From Dipylidium caninum (taxonomy: Eukaryota; Platyhelminthes; Cestoda; Cyclophyllidea; Dipylidiidae), in assembly GCA_017562135.1 (NCBI GenBank), contig QEYB01000466.1:558001-622000 (forward strand): a stretch of 64,000 bases of DNA, read 5' to 3'. Shown piece after piece: positions 32,901 through 45,792 of this stretch. Under the pieces are notes generated by a model. It searched no databases. It saw only the letters and a list, made by a program, of their open reading frames with translations, and was not told the DNA's origin. Positions within the stretch are counted from its first letter, which is position 1; each line of letters opens with the position of its first letter. Position numbers and translations under genes: made by a program.

Positions 32901-35900
32901 ATGCATTGCTGCTAGTGTCAGCAAAATTTTCAATCTCCAAATGCCATTGGATCAGTAGTAGTTCGTAAATGCTCTATGCGAACAGAAAATTGGATAGACA
33001 TGGGTGGTTAGATGCATTACCAGAGGAATACTTTAGTCGACATTCACGACACTTTAGCTTTTTGCCCTATAACCGAAGACAATGAGTCGAGTGTGGACTA
33101 GTTGTATGAAACAAAGAGTAAAATGTTTAATATAATATGGTCCGAAGTGTCTGGTATCCGTTGCATATACGGAATATCTGATGAGATAGTGAAACAGCAG
33201 GTTTTAGGTTTAATCCCTGACGGAATGATAAGTCACATACTTTGAGAAGTTGGAGAGAAGTCAATTTCACGACAGTTGCAATTAAATTGACCTATTTGAG
33301 CGCATGACCTCTTAATGAAAATTTCTGCTTGTCAGAAATTTTAAGAGCGCGATTTTGATGGAAGTAACAAAATTGGTCGTAGTTTTCTTCGGCCCCACCA
33401 TTAATCGTTCGACAAAATCAACACTTCTAACCCCGCTGGTAGACGGTCTGGTTTATGTCCAGCATCACCACTCATTGACGAACAGTTTAAAGTCTGCCTT
33501 CATCTAATGAAGTACCTTAGCTTCTGTTATTCTTTCACGTGGCGTTCCTTCACCATGCTCCTACTGCTCTTTTAGCCTTAGCAAACCCAAACTGCCCATA
33601 TAGACGGATGTGCCAATAAGCTTAGCTTATGATGAAGCATTTCTTTGAGGTAAAGCGGTATCCCTCTACAAGTAACTATTGTACTTTGGCAGGTAAAACT
33701 AATGTTGAATGTTTTAAAACAAGGAGACGGTATTTCATATCTGCTTAGACGCTTTTGATTTCCATTAAGGTACATTTGGTTACTTTGTTAGCACTACTGA
33801 AAATTGTCCATCTCCTCTTGTCTGCACAGATGAATTTTGGCAGAAGTGTTGGTTGACTCATGTCACCACTGGGTACATAAATCTTGCAATCGAGTAAATT
33901 GTTGTTCACACCCTCAATACATGACTTATAACGCTACTTAAATTAACATAAGTAAAACTCTAATTTTGACGTCGTAATTGATGGACTTTAGAAGCTGTGA
34001 GGTTAGATTGTGAAAAAATGAAGTTAACCTATATTTTCCTAACTTGTTTCTCAGTTTATGTCCAGTTCAAACTAATTTTGTGGAAAAAAATAGGGGTATG
34101 CGTTATTTAATTTTGTTAAAAGAAATTGAGTTGATTTTAAATGGGCAAGCGGACGAAGGAACCGAATGTATCATCCATGCTTACAGTTAGCTTTACAAGA
34201 ATAAAACTTGGGGCTTGGAAACCAAGTGCGTAAAACCTGGGCTTTCAGACAAAAGCAATGACTTTTGAACCATTTTTGTAGGCATAATAGAAGGCAGTCT
34301 GAAAAGCGAATGAAATTCTTCCGAAAATGTGCAGTATCCATGTGAAACACGTGTTAATCGGAGGGCAGATGAAACAAACTCCCTCCCCCACCTCTCGATT
34401 TCTCTAATTTAGCATTACTTCCTTGCACTTGGCGCCCCTTCACATGCCTGGAAGGCAGTTTAATTTACGATTATTCGAAACGCACGCTATAGGGAACACA
34501 CATGAATTTGGAAATGTTGCTGGCAGACGATTTAACTGCCCAGGCAACTAGGTGGGAGGATCCGGACAAAGAAAGTGACTTGCTGGTACGTTGGGCAAAA
34601 AATTGCCAATTATACAAAGGCGAAAATAAACTTATACAGACCGCACACTGTGTCTGGTAACGAAAATAGCTCGCTGTTGGCCGTGCATTAATGATAATAT
34701 CATTTTGTCAATGTAGATATGGAATGTATGGTTGCGATGGCAGGGATATCTTGACCCAGTTTACCTCGAGAAGTGGAAAAAATTGGTGATTTGACGAGAG
34801 AACCGCAATAGGAGCCCTGCCGAAGGTGGGAGAAGAAGAAGGAATGCACGCGGGTGTTCCTCCCTTCCTCTTGGTTTCTGGTGGGGAGGAACCAGGAAAA
34901 ATCCTAAAATTTTATGACAAAAAAGCAGTTTGGCAAATTTTTGACCTGTTTAAACACGCACTCTGACACATCCCCAGATAAACACATTAAAAGTGGAAGA
35001 AAGCAAAGTTTTCAATTATCGACTTGACTTATTTTCCCCCGAAGAGAAAGTTTGTTAATGTCCCTCTACGATCCACGTTGGTGGGGGAAGGAGAAGAAGC
35101 CTGTTGTTGGAGACTTTTGTCCCTCGCCCTTCTCGCCCCCACGTGAAGGAGTGACACTGTCATCAATTAACCACGAGAGAAGTTTTATGCTCAGTCATCA
35201 ACTTTGGGACAGGTGAAGGTGACACGGAGCTTTCGCTCATCAGTCTCCATCCACGGGGTACTGGTGGTTACCAACTCAGAAAATACGCTTTTGTTCCCTG
35301 TGAAACCATCGCCTTCGACTGAAACTTTCAATATCCAAGTTTACCATCGTGTCCGAGGTAAACTTCTTGAGGAGTCCGGTGAGTCGACGATGGATAATGG
35401 GGTCAGGGATGTTCGACCTCGTCGAGGGGAGGCGAATGGTCTGACACCGTGAGGACGGGGGGTCGCCGTAGTCTCTTGTGCTCGATTCTCTCTACCGACA
35501 AGGCTGAAGGAAGAAGTTGGGGGAATTTTGTCCTTTTTCCCTTCCTTCCTTCCTTCCTTTTCTTTCCTTCTACAGCGTTCCGCCCACCACCCCGCCGCCA
35601 CTCTCCGCCACCCTCGCTCATTGGCAGTCGTTTTCCAACTTCCGGGAGGGCAATTTGGCCGATAAAAAACCAGCCTATTTGTTAATGTTTGCCTCGTTTT
35701 CAGCTGGCTACTCCGTGGTTTGCCCGTCCGCTTTTAGGCTTCTCGTCACAAAGCCGAACACTGATGAATGATGGGGCTTATTTGACTTGAAGTTTCCTCC
35801 TTTTTGTGTGTGTGCCTTCCCCTATGCAAGGGGTGATCATTAGTTTCTGTCAACCCTGCTGGTACGTACTCTGGCGTTTATTTTGTTTGTGGGGATAAAC

Positions 35901-38456
35901 AGAAAAACTCCCAATTCTGTAAGGTTAATCAACAGGAGTGTTTTAATTAGACCATGAGCAGTAAGTGGGGCACCAAACAAAGTGGTTTTTTGAAAAAACA
36001 TCTCCTCCCCTCGTCCTCTCGAACTGGCGAGGCCAGTCGGGATCGGGGCGAAGAGGAGGGGAAGGAGCCGTGGCGAGGCGGCGGGTGGCCTCGTCTCCTG
36101 CCAGCAGCCATACAATTCTTCATCCCGGCGCCATTTCGTGTGGGCAGACCCAAGAAAGACCGATTTCCTTCTTCTCCGGACGCGATCGGACCCGCGTGGC
36201 AAATAATAGGCGGAAATTGTTCTCATCTCGCAGTATTTCATCGCGAAACAGCTCTCTTCTCAGACGTCCAGCAGTTTAACATCTGAACCATCTTGATTAA
36301 ACTTGTCACAAATCACGGAAGTAAGGAGTCTACGACGCATAAAAAGAAAAAGTGCCTCAGTGTGGTTAGGTTTTTTTTTCTTCAAAAATACACGCATAAA
36401 TTTGACTTTTTTCTAACACTTATCGTAGAGGAGGTAGTGGAATTGGCGCATTTCGACGTCTGTGTTTTGCCAAGATGATTGGGAGAAATAAAAAGCGGCA
36501 CTGACCCTCATCATCCGCCCTCGGCTTGTTGACCTCCCTGCCCATCTCATCCCTCTTTCGCCCTCCTTTTCCATCGCCTCTCTCGAGCAAAGTGACGGGG
36601 AATTGGTCCATGAGGATGGAAAGGTAATGACCAACGGGCACCACGCACCGCTTCCGTGTCGATGCAAACGTCAAGGGATGCGCGGACGCTGGTTTTCAGT
36701 CAGTCTACTGTACATGGTCTATCATAGCGGTGAGGTGGCGTCCACTTTTGTCATTGGAGTGCTGTGAGACCCCCTCAGTCCACCCCGCGTTTCGTACCCC
36801 TCAGGGGAAAAGTAACTGGACGAGAGAAAAACATTTCACTCTTACATATACTTGATTTTTGGTTTATAAAACTTTAGCAAATAGGACAAAAAACTTTAAA
36901 TAGCTCATAGAGATGAAGATAATTTGGTAATCACTCGAAAATTTGACTTTCTTTGTCTTAGGTTTAAAATGAATGAACCGACAGACATCACACATTTCAG
37001 TGGACATTTCAATTGACCAAATCAGACAAGTTTACCTCAAGCGCAGTGTTGTACTACAAAACAAGGCTTATAGGGTGAAATCAGGCTGATTTTTTCGAAA
37101 AGGGGAAACAATAGCACGAACATCGTAGCCAATGAGTTGAGAGAATTCCTCAGCCAATCAGATCTCATCCTCTGGTCCTGCCAATTAAATAATTAGTAAA
37201 TGCATTTAAGATTAATAATGTGAAGGCAAGAGGACAGTTTATACGTAGATTTGGTGTTTCCAAGAGTTGGAGAGAAAAAAAACACGGCACTTAGGTCAAT
37301 CAGTACGTGGCCAGTCTCGCAGCGACGTCCTCGATTATGCACAACCTTGGTGTGTCGCTGTTCCCCTTTCGCACTCCTCCCTCTCGCGTTAGTGAGTAAG
37401 TCGACCCCTTCACATTGCCCATATTAGCAATACAATTGTAAGTTCATTTACTTTTGGGAATTCGCCTCTCCGAAATGTCCCCCAGTCACCTTAGCCATGT
37501 CGTTTCCACTCGTCGGACATTTACGCTTCCCTCATCAAACGATTAAAAGGAAGGAGGAATTAAATTTTGCTACGGCCCATGAGGAAGTGGAGGAGGTGAT
37601 CGTCAGCATGAGAGTGGGTGTTTGGCCCGCGGCGGGATCGTAGTAAAGTACATGAAGTAACCTCCTCGTTCGAACCTCAAAAGTGGACCATTTGTGGGCT
37701 GAGGATGAGGGGAAGATTAAACACCGGTGGTGGAGATAAAAAAAACGAAACAATTTTTTTGCCGAAGGGGGGTGAGTGGGGAGAACTACAAGCCGAAAAG
37801 GTCGTTTGTGCCCTCCTCGAACAATCGTCACTTCGATAACGCGATAGTGTTTGTAACTGATCGCCTCGCAAGGTGAGGAAAAATGACATGAAAGAAAGGG
37901 AAAGAAGAAGACGAGGAGGAGGAGAAGGAGAAAGCGGTAATTGGGTGTGATTAATGGAGGGGAAAGTACAAACGAGGTAACCACCGTCGATACACTCGTC
38001 CTTCCAAGTTAGCATGGGGGCTAATGCCCCGCCCCCTACGTCCCATCTCCCCCACCACCTCAGAGTGTCTTCTATGCCACATCGGCGTGAAGGTAAGTAG
38101 TAAAACACACTCACGACAAACACACTTTCTTATTCTGTAAGGAGGTAATAGGGTAATAGGGCGGAGAAGACCACACAACAAAGGGGTATATTATTCCGCT
38201 CGGCTGTGGACTCTCCCATCTCCCTAAGGTCGTCGGTTGGCCTCAATCACGTGGTTGTCGGACCTCTTTCTTTGCCCCACACTCCTTAGCCTTAGCACCC
38301 CCAGAAATCAGGCCATTTTCCATTGGCAACTGTCACCATGGCGTCCTTAGTTTGTACACATATTCGGCTGATTTAAATGATAAACACGACTACTGCAATT
38401 CGTCGGTTTTCTTTCCTTTTTTTCTTCTTCTGAATCTCACTCTCCTCCTCCCAAAG

Positions 38457-38492
<36 letters not shown>

Positions 38493-38972
38493 CCTGGACA
38501 GAGTTAATCCGACGATAAGCCGAGTTGGCCTGTGTGTCGATTAGCCAATTTGCCTTTTCACCGACTTGAAGTTGTCCGTGCGAAACCGCGCAGACACGGA
38601 TAAGTGCGCAACTTCTGAGGCAGTCCGCCCGGCCAACGTTGGCCTCGCCTTCCCCTTTCCCCATTCCACCCTCTTTCGTCGCCCGTCCGGCCCCGAAGGC
38701 GACCCCACCATCCGCGCAGTGTGAGCACAACAAGTCAAAACCCGACCGTGGTGTCGTTTAAATCTCCACGGAGAAATTAAAGTTTAAGACGAGTGCACAC
38801 TTACATCTATTAAATAATTGCCAAGTTAACCTTTTCCTCCCTGCTTCACCATCTAAATTAATGATAAATGAAAGAATGTTTATAGTAAAATGGGTCAGCA
38901 TTCTTTAATTCGTGTCAAAGTGAAATGGCGGTAAGTGGGTAAACCACGCTGACTTCGGTTTAATCTTTCCAG
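29999..38972. other. Long non-coding region, possible 5' part of the Ig gene
   Basis: About 9 kb with no coding block I recognise. From about 31 to 34.5 kb it is AT-rich; from about 34.8 to 38.7 kb it is rich in purine and pyrimidine runs, with a CCATCCATC tract near 30651-30672, TTCC repeats near 35541-35560 and a CA repeat. The immunoglobulin gene that follows lacks its signal-peptide exon in the part I can define, so upstream exons of that gene probably lie here. Confidence 0.45.
38459..38488. repeat. (CA)n microsatellite
   Basis: Fifteen uninterrupted CA dinucleotides. Confidence 0.95.
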
Positions 38973-41900
38973 GCACACTCGACGATGTGGAATTTCCGCC
39001 CGACTTTCAGAAGGAAATGGAAAGTGTCGATGCTGTAAATGGCACAGCCGCTGTACTCACCTGCGAGCTGAGTCGTGGCCTCTCGCTAGCGTAAGTTATT
39101 TACATTCTCGTATTCCATCATTTTGGCGTGCATTCACGCCCATTCTCCCGTCTCCGACTCTTTTTACTACTTCCCACCGATTTCCTCCACGTGGCTTAAG
39201 GCTTGAACGCGAATTACTCTATTTTTTATGGCCAGTTTTACACAGGATAGTTGAAAATGGCGGAGGTGATTAGATAGGAGGAAGGCGGGGATTAGGCAGG
39301 GGAGAGAATGGATCAGCCCACCATCCCCCTTCCAGTCCGATGATCCCGTGAATTTCTCTCCATCCCCGGCGTAGTTTAAATTTCTTAGATATGTACATTT
39401 TGTATGCATTTTTTTCTGTCGACTGGATAGAACAAACCAAACTCCCCTCGGGATCCGGGACACCGTGTGCGCACTCGTCGTCAGTAGTAGAATTCCTGTG
39501 AATCCACACATTCTCCTCGCGAGTTTAAAAGTTCACATTTCCTGCCACCCCAGAATGGCTATGTGAAAAATGCAGACATGACTTGCCGTCTGCCTCTCCG
39601 ATATCTCTGCCAGTAGACATTTTCTTCACTGGTCGGATGACTAAGGAAATTTTATTCGCGAATGGAGGTGTTTTTTAGTGACTCGAGGCACACAAAAAAC
39701 AGCTCGATTGGTGCTGCATGCGTGGCTGGGTATCTTGATCAAACCGATCCACTGAAGATGGCTCTTACTGTGAGCACCGGTGCCGCTCAGAGGGTACGCA
39801 GTCGATTCCCCGCTGCCCTACACACTATTTCTCTGTCAATCGTCCTGCCGAAGTTTCGGGTAGGCGTCACTTTCGCCTCTCTCGGCTTTTTGTGGAGTAA
39901 TTCTATTCACCACCGTTAGGAATCATTAAAATGTCATATTTTTAAAGGTTCAAAATAAAAAGAAGCTTTAAATTCATAGCCAGACACTCGTTACCAACGA
40001 AGCCAAGTTTGAATTCGCGCCAGCAAGTGACGTTGATTAAAATCAATTTTCAATTGATTAATATAATCTCCACTTTGTTCGCTTATGTACTAATTTCAGT
40101 CAGTTGAATTTTTACTAGTTAACAATTACATTGTCCTTTATAGTGAGTACCGGGAAGATGAAAGAAGGGAGGTACAAGGAGATTTGGTGGGCTAATCTAA
40201 AATTGTGTACTGCTAAGACCGAGGTATCGTAAAATGGGTATGTGCCATATAACATGTCAGTGAATGAGTAGATTCGCTTGCGTACTTTTGAGTCCCATTA
40301 AAAAACAAGCCTCAACTTCATTTAAAGCACCTCCGTGCTCTTGCTTCAACCCGTTACCTGGTTACCTCTAAAACGTAAAATATGTAAAATGTTTACCAGT
40401 TTGTGCTCTGGTCAAGATTGACGTTTCTTTGCGCGCCAAGTCTCCCACCTAACGAGAAGCAAACGTGGCAGTGGATGAACTGAAGTTCTTACACTTACGC
40501 ATCACTCAGGTTGAGCTCATGCTTTTTTCACAAACTTCCACTTAGACTATGGCGTTTTCAGCCACTTTTCGCGTCTAAAAAAGGCCACCCATGTAGCTAC
40601 ACCTTTTCATACTCTCTTAATGTGCTAGCAAAATTCACTGTTTGCAGGACGAAGTATTAAATATGCATGGTGGCAGTTACACCACTCTCTCTTGACAAAT
40701 TACCCCGTAGAAGAGGAGGCAGTGGAGGAGTCGCGCAGACGTGTGGTGAAGACAGACAACTGCGAGGAGTCTGGTCTTCTTTTAATTTCCCCCCTCTAAA
40801 TCTCCTCCTGTTGTGGTTGGAGCGACACGGCGGGATTTTCACTCTGGAAGAATAACGAAAGGTTTCCGTCTAATTACACAGGGTGGAGTGGTCTTTTTTA
40901 CAGTCAGTAGGTTGGAGATGACTCTAATTCGCCCAATTCATTTTCGCACCATAGAGGAAATGCGAAGATGTAAGTTAACAGAGGTGTGAGAGGAGTGGGA
41001 GTAGGAGGAGACGAATAGGACGGCGCTTCAAGGTAGAGTTAGCCGACTGTAAAAGCGTGGTCGTCCTATCTGGTTGAGTAAACACTGGTATTCGCTTTAT
41101 GGCTGTTGCCGCGGTGTCGCTGAAAAATAATGTCAAGGAGGTGGAGGAGGTGGAGGAGAAGGCGTAACGACCACAAAGACTGCGGACTCCTCATTTCAGA
41201 TTTAGACCCTTCTCTGTTGCATTCCTCCAACCCAGACAATAAAAGCCATCTGCAATAGCTACGTTCTTGATTTCAGTTCTCCAGCTCCCACTTCCCCACC
41301 TCCCGCCGTTCTTCACTTCTCCCGACTCCCCAAAAAACATGCCTGAATATTTAATATTTTGTTGCCACCACCGCCGTCGCCGCAGAAGCATGTAGGCGAT
41401 GGATTCACCATTCCAACCAATTGCCTTTTTGCCGAGCCTCTCCTGCCCTACGATTAGAAAGGCATTTTGATGAGTCTACCAGACTTCTGTGAGGCTAGCA
41501 TTCCTCTCTGATATGAAGTAACCCCTCTTCGTACACTTCGGAGTGAATTTCAGACATGTCGTAGGCCCTTTGCCGTATTTTTTTGACTGGCATTCATAGT
41601 TGGGTGACGTTGGCGCTTCCCCACCGGATTTGACATGCACGATGGAAGGTCTGACAGGTTTCGTAGTCAACAAGACCCCCCCAAGACCTCCTCGAGGATC
41701 AGAAGTGGGGCATCTCGCGTTACAATACTACTGCCTTGTTGTAGAGCTGTTGCAGACCAGAGCATCGCACTAATTAGTCATCATTTGTCGACATTTCACT
41801 TCCACTTCACAACCCCACTAATCCGAAGTGTCCACTGACAGAGACGCCGAGGCCCGGTCAAACTCTGGCTCGGCACTTATTCTCCCCAACAATCCAATTT

Positions 41901-44900
41901 ATGTAGTTGTTTTTTGTTCCTTTTGGGAAGACACGTGAAATCGCTGCGCCAGAACGGAAGTGTCCCTCATGTTTAAGCGCAGAAATGGAGAGAAACACGT
42001 AAGGTGGGCCACTAATCCTCCCAGTGGTGTGCATTGTCTTGTAGGAGATGGTAAAAATCTCGTGGCTTAAAATGCCACGACAATTACTGGCGCGAGGACG
42101 AATGAAGATAACGACAAATGAACGCATCAGCATTGTGCCCCAGTCCGCCGAAAATGTCTTCCAGCTGCGTTTTGATCCGGTGGTGAAGGAGGACGGCGGC
42201 GAATACCGATGTGTTTATAACCATAAAACCGGCGTCAAGTATAAGGTCGTCGTTGTCAACATTCAGGGTACGTTCGGGCCATTTCCCTCCCCCCCCCCAG
42301 CGTCCCCCTCGTCCCCTTTCGCCCAACTTCCCACACAGTTTGTTGGCCTTTCATGGGAAATCTGCCCGAAAATGGCTAGTTTGCCACCTCCTGTCACTCC
42401 ACTTATTGAGTTGTACGTCACTGTCCTCATTGTGGCATTCATTCCAGGCTAACGGGAAAAAAAACTCAAAAAAATCGAATAAAAAAGGTTTAATCATATA
42501 CTATTTGGATTAAATAAACTTCTCCTTCACCCTGGGGAAAAAGTAGGTTTTCTTTTCACGGTAAATGAGGCGAAAAGCCGCCTTATCCACGTCCGTGTTT
42601 AAGGCTAAACGTGCTGGCGAGAAGACTTGAGACTGTAGTTAGAGTCGAGAGAGATTTGATTAATGCCTCGATAGACTTGTAAAATGGTCGAATTATCGTC
42701 CCATCTCGTCCTCTTTGGCGCCACCTCATCCCTCTCGGCCTCTCTCGCCTCAATTTCGCCCTCGCCTCGCCCATTTTCGCCCTCTTTCGCTCTCTCCGGA
42801 CCGCTCTCGACATGCCTCAGCCCTTTTCATCCCCATCTCGTCCCAACTGGTCCTCCTGTAGCGCCTCTTCGGCCTCCTTTGCCCTCTGACGACCTCTTTT
42901 CGTCCCTCTCTACCTTTCTCAGCTTCTTTCTGCCCCTCTCGCTCCTTCCCATGGATGTATATGTGCTGGCGACAGAGTGGTAGCGACTTCTGTCTCCCAA
43001 ACACAAAACTTGGTGTCACGTCTTACGGCGCGCATTATCTTCCACATAGTCGTCTGGTCCCAACACCCCCCGCCGAACAAGTAATAGACCAGAAAAAAAA
43101 TATCGCTTGTACATTTTTTTCAATCAAGTGTCTGATTATTTGGCGTTAAATATGGACACGATGGCATTTGAGATGGTCTGTCTACTCCTCCCAGCCTAGT
43201 CCAGGTGGACTTTCTTTCAGTTCAACCGCGGGTGGACATAGACCCGAAAGGCGAGATTGAATTGGTGGAGGGCGAGTACGCCTTCGTCGTGTGCAACGCC
43301 TCGGGGACGCCTTATCCGCAGTTCCGGTGGTGGATGCTGCCGCTCTCCGCCTACCACGGCTACTACGCTCAACAGGGGACCGAATTCCTCGCCAAAAGCC
43401 CGGTCACCGTCACCTTTGCCAATCAAGCCGCCTACAACTGGGCTCCATTCGCCCTCAACCCCTCCGCGGTCTCCACCACCTCCCACCTCACTCTCATTCC
43501 CGTCCACGAGATCGCCGCCAAGTATAAGCAAAGTAAGCGTCTTACTCGTCTCGAGGCGGATTCGGTAAATGCGGCCCTCCTCGGGACGAGTGTGGACTTC
43601 TTTCCGCCACCCGCGTACGTCCGTCCGTCGTCCGTCCCCCAGCACACACCGCCGTTTCCCCCCCGCCGCTCCGGTTTTTCGCGGCGCAACCGCCCACCGC
43701 ATAATTTAATTGTCCTTAAATTAAAAATAATTGTCACTTGTCTTCCGCGACTTCTCGTGCCAATAGTCCCAGGGGAGGACGATTATTTATACTGTGGTCT
43801 TTTTTTTTTCAAATTTCCTTCTTCGCTATCTCGGTCCCGTCGAGGTGAGCTACATCGTCTCGAATGGCGAGAGTCGCCTATGTCAGCTCAGAAATCGGCG
43901 GAGCTTTCGGGATACGGCGAGGAGTACGATTACTTTTCGAACCTTATTTTAACGACTTAACGTTCTTCATCCTAAGATTATGAAGTTTCACACCAAAAAA
44001 GAGGGTTTTGCAGTGACCGTCCCCTCCTTAACCGGGTCACATTTGCCCTTTCTCGCTCCACCAATGAGTTCGAGCCGCTGTCACCTAGTCTCTGGGACTG
44101 CGGCTAATTTTCCTTCGAACTGCCGGCACTCAGAACGGACAAGTTCGGGGAGAGAGGCTCCGCCTCATCCGACACTCATGCTTTACGGAGGCCTTGCTCC
44201 CTAAGCGTCTTCCACCAGCGAAGAGAAAGGCTCTCGCCTGGGGAATGTTTTCTCCCCCCGGCCACGGCGATCTCATCCTTCCTGCCTCCTCCTCCTCCTA
44301 CCTTTTCAGGCATTTTCTTGCGTCGGGGCAAACTCATCATCAACACGGTCAATCGTGACATGACAGGATGGTACTTCTGCGAGGCTCACAACACCGTCAG
44401 ACCCTCAGCCCTTGAGCATATACTACTGACAGTCCACTGTAAGTCGGTCAGTCTCTGCCCCGCCCCCGGCGCCGACCCCAGTTTGTGCAGCCTGTAAAAT
44501 TTTCAAGTCACTTGTCCACTTTGTTTCTTTTACTTCCCCGTTTTCTGAAATGGCTCGTATGTAGCCGTAATTGGCAAAGAGGGTTAAACGCCGTCAGATC
44601 CTAAGGTCTCGAGCATATACTACTAACAGTTCAATGTAAGTCGACCAGTCTCCGCCTCCGCCGCTGCCCTCCCCTGTCTAAGTAGTCTATAGAAGTTATA
44701 AGTCACTTCACTGCTTTGTTTTTTTTTTATTTTCAGTCGTGAAATCGTTTGAATGCAGTCGTTACTGGCAAAGAGATTTAAATACCTGCTGTGCTTATTT
44801 TACTGTAGATGCGCCTCGGGTTTTTCTGCCCCAACGGGAGGTCTTTTTCGCGCCATTTGGAAATGTTAGTCTGGTGTGTGAATTCCAGGCCTTTCCACTG

Positions 44901-45733
44901 GCAGACGTGGAGTGGCTCTTGGACGGTCGGGCGTTGGAGACACCGTCGTGTGAGAGACGAGGCCACCGCATGACCACATCGTGGTGCACGGGTAGGGGAT
45001 TTTCACTCCCTGTGTTATGCCACGCCCACCTAACAGCCACTTTGCTCTGTAATATCTGGCAATTTGTCGACAGAGAAGACAATTGAAGGTCTGCCGCATC
45101 AAGCAGGCAAAAAGTCGAAACACGGATTTGGTGACTCGCTCAACTTTCTCGACTTCCCTGTGACGACAGCACCGAAGGAGGCGTTCACGAGGTCGCTTGA
45201 TCGTTACCGCGGCGTCAATCTCACCCACTCGAGCAGTGATTTGACAGCCTACGGGAGACGAGTGAAGTCGGTGCTGCATGTGTGGGTGACGGAGGCCAGA
45301 CACTTCGGACGCTACTGTTGCCGTATGCGAACACGTCATGGTGTCGCTGAGGGTTTCATCCGATTGAGGAATAAAGGTAAGTTATTCTCACTCACTCACT
45401 CGTAGGGCAACTCCAGACTTCACTCTCCTCTCTTCCTCTCTCTCTCTCTCTCCCCCGCTTTCCATTTCCCATTCTCATTCTCAAGGTGGTTTCATCTTCG
45501 AGCCCTTCGGGTATGAGGGGAAACGGGCCAAAGAGAAGGTGGCAGCCCCGTCGGCAGTGGTGGCACCGAAGTTGACGCCGTCCGCGAATCTCCTCGCCCA
45601 CCACGACGCCATGCCCTCTTTCATCTTCGTCAAGACGACCAGTCCCGCCGTCGCCACGCGTTTCTTCCCGCCTCTCTCTGTTCTCCCCCTCATTGTCCTA
45701 TTCCTTGTACATGCTAGAGCCCGTCGTCTGTGA
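38973..45733 (+). CDS. Lachesin-like immunoglobulin-domain cell-surface protein (5' end missing)
   Basis: Exons recognised: 38973-39090, 42045-42267, 43221-43532, 44310-44438, 44809-44991, 45074-45376 and 45486-45733, all in phase from 42045 onward (465 residues). Domain 1 begins with VLTCELS, then ISWLK, and closes with DGGEYRCVYN. Domain 2 begins FVVCNASG...FRWW and closes with MTGWYFCEAHN. Domain 3 follows the linker YAPRVFLP, has SLVCEFQ and VEWLLDG, and closes with FGRYCCR. The C-terminus carries a hydrophobic stretch (about 16 residues) followed by ARARRL, which suggests a single membrane anchor or a processed GPI signal. Three tandem Ig domains and this anchor resemble the lachesin/IgLON adhesion family. 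The phase of the 38973 exon (ending in phase 2) does not fit 42045 (phase 0), so at least one exon between them is missing. The signal peptide was not found. Confidence 0.75.
44392..44790 (+). repeat. 197-nt tandem duplication of an exon end in the Ig gene
   Basis: The end of the exon at 44310-44438 plus its donor and the next part of the intron is repeated 197 nt downstream: GAGCATATACTACT occurs at 44414 and again at 44611, each followed by GTAAGTCG and CAGTCTC. The second copy, aligned in the exon frame, contains a TAA, so it is a dead partial exon. Similarity continues to AAGTCACTT-CACT and TGGCAAAGAG on both sides. Confidence 0.85.
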
Positions 45734-45786
45734 TATCTTAGCCCCTACCGCCGTCTCCCCTCCCAAATATGTACATGCTGTAAACA

Positions 45787-45792
45787 AATAAA
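45787..45792 (+). terminator. Poly(A) signal of the Ig-domain gene
   Basis: AATAAA 54 nt after the stop codon of the Ig-domain gene. Confidence 0.65.

Noticed and set aside
39781..39826. tRNA-like T-arm motif
   Set aside because: No matching acceptor, D and anticodon stems could be folded around it.
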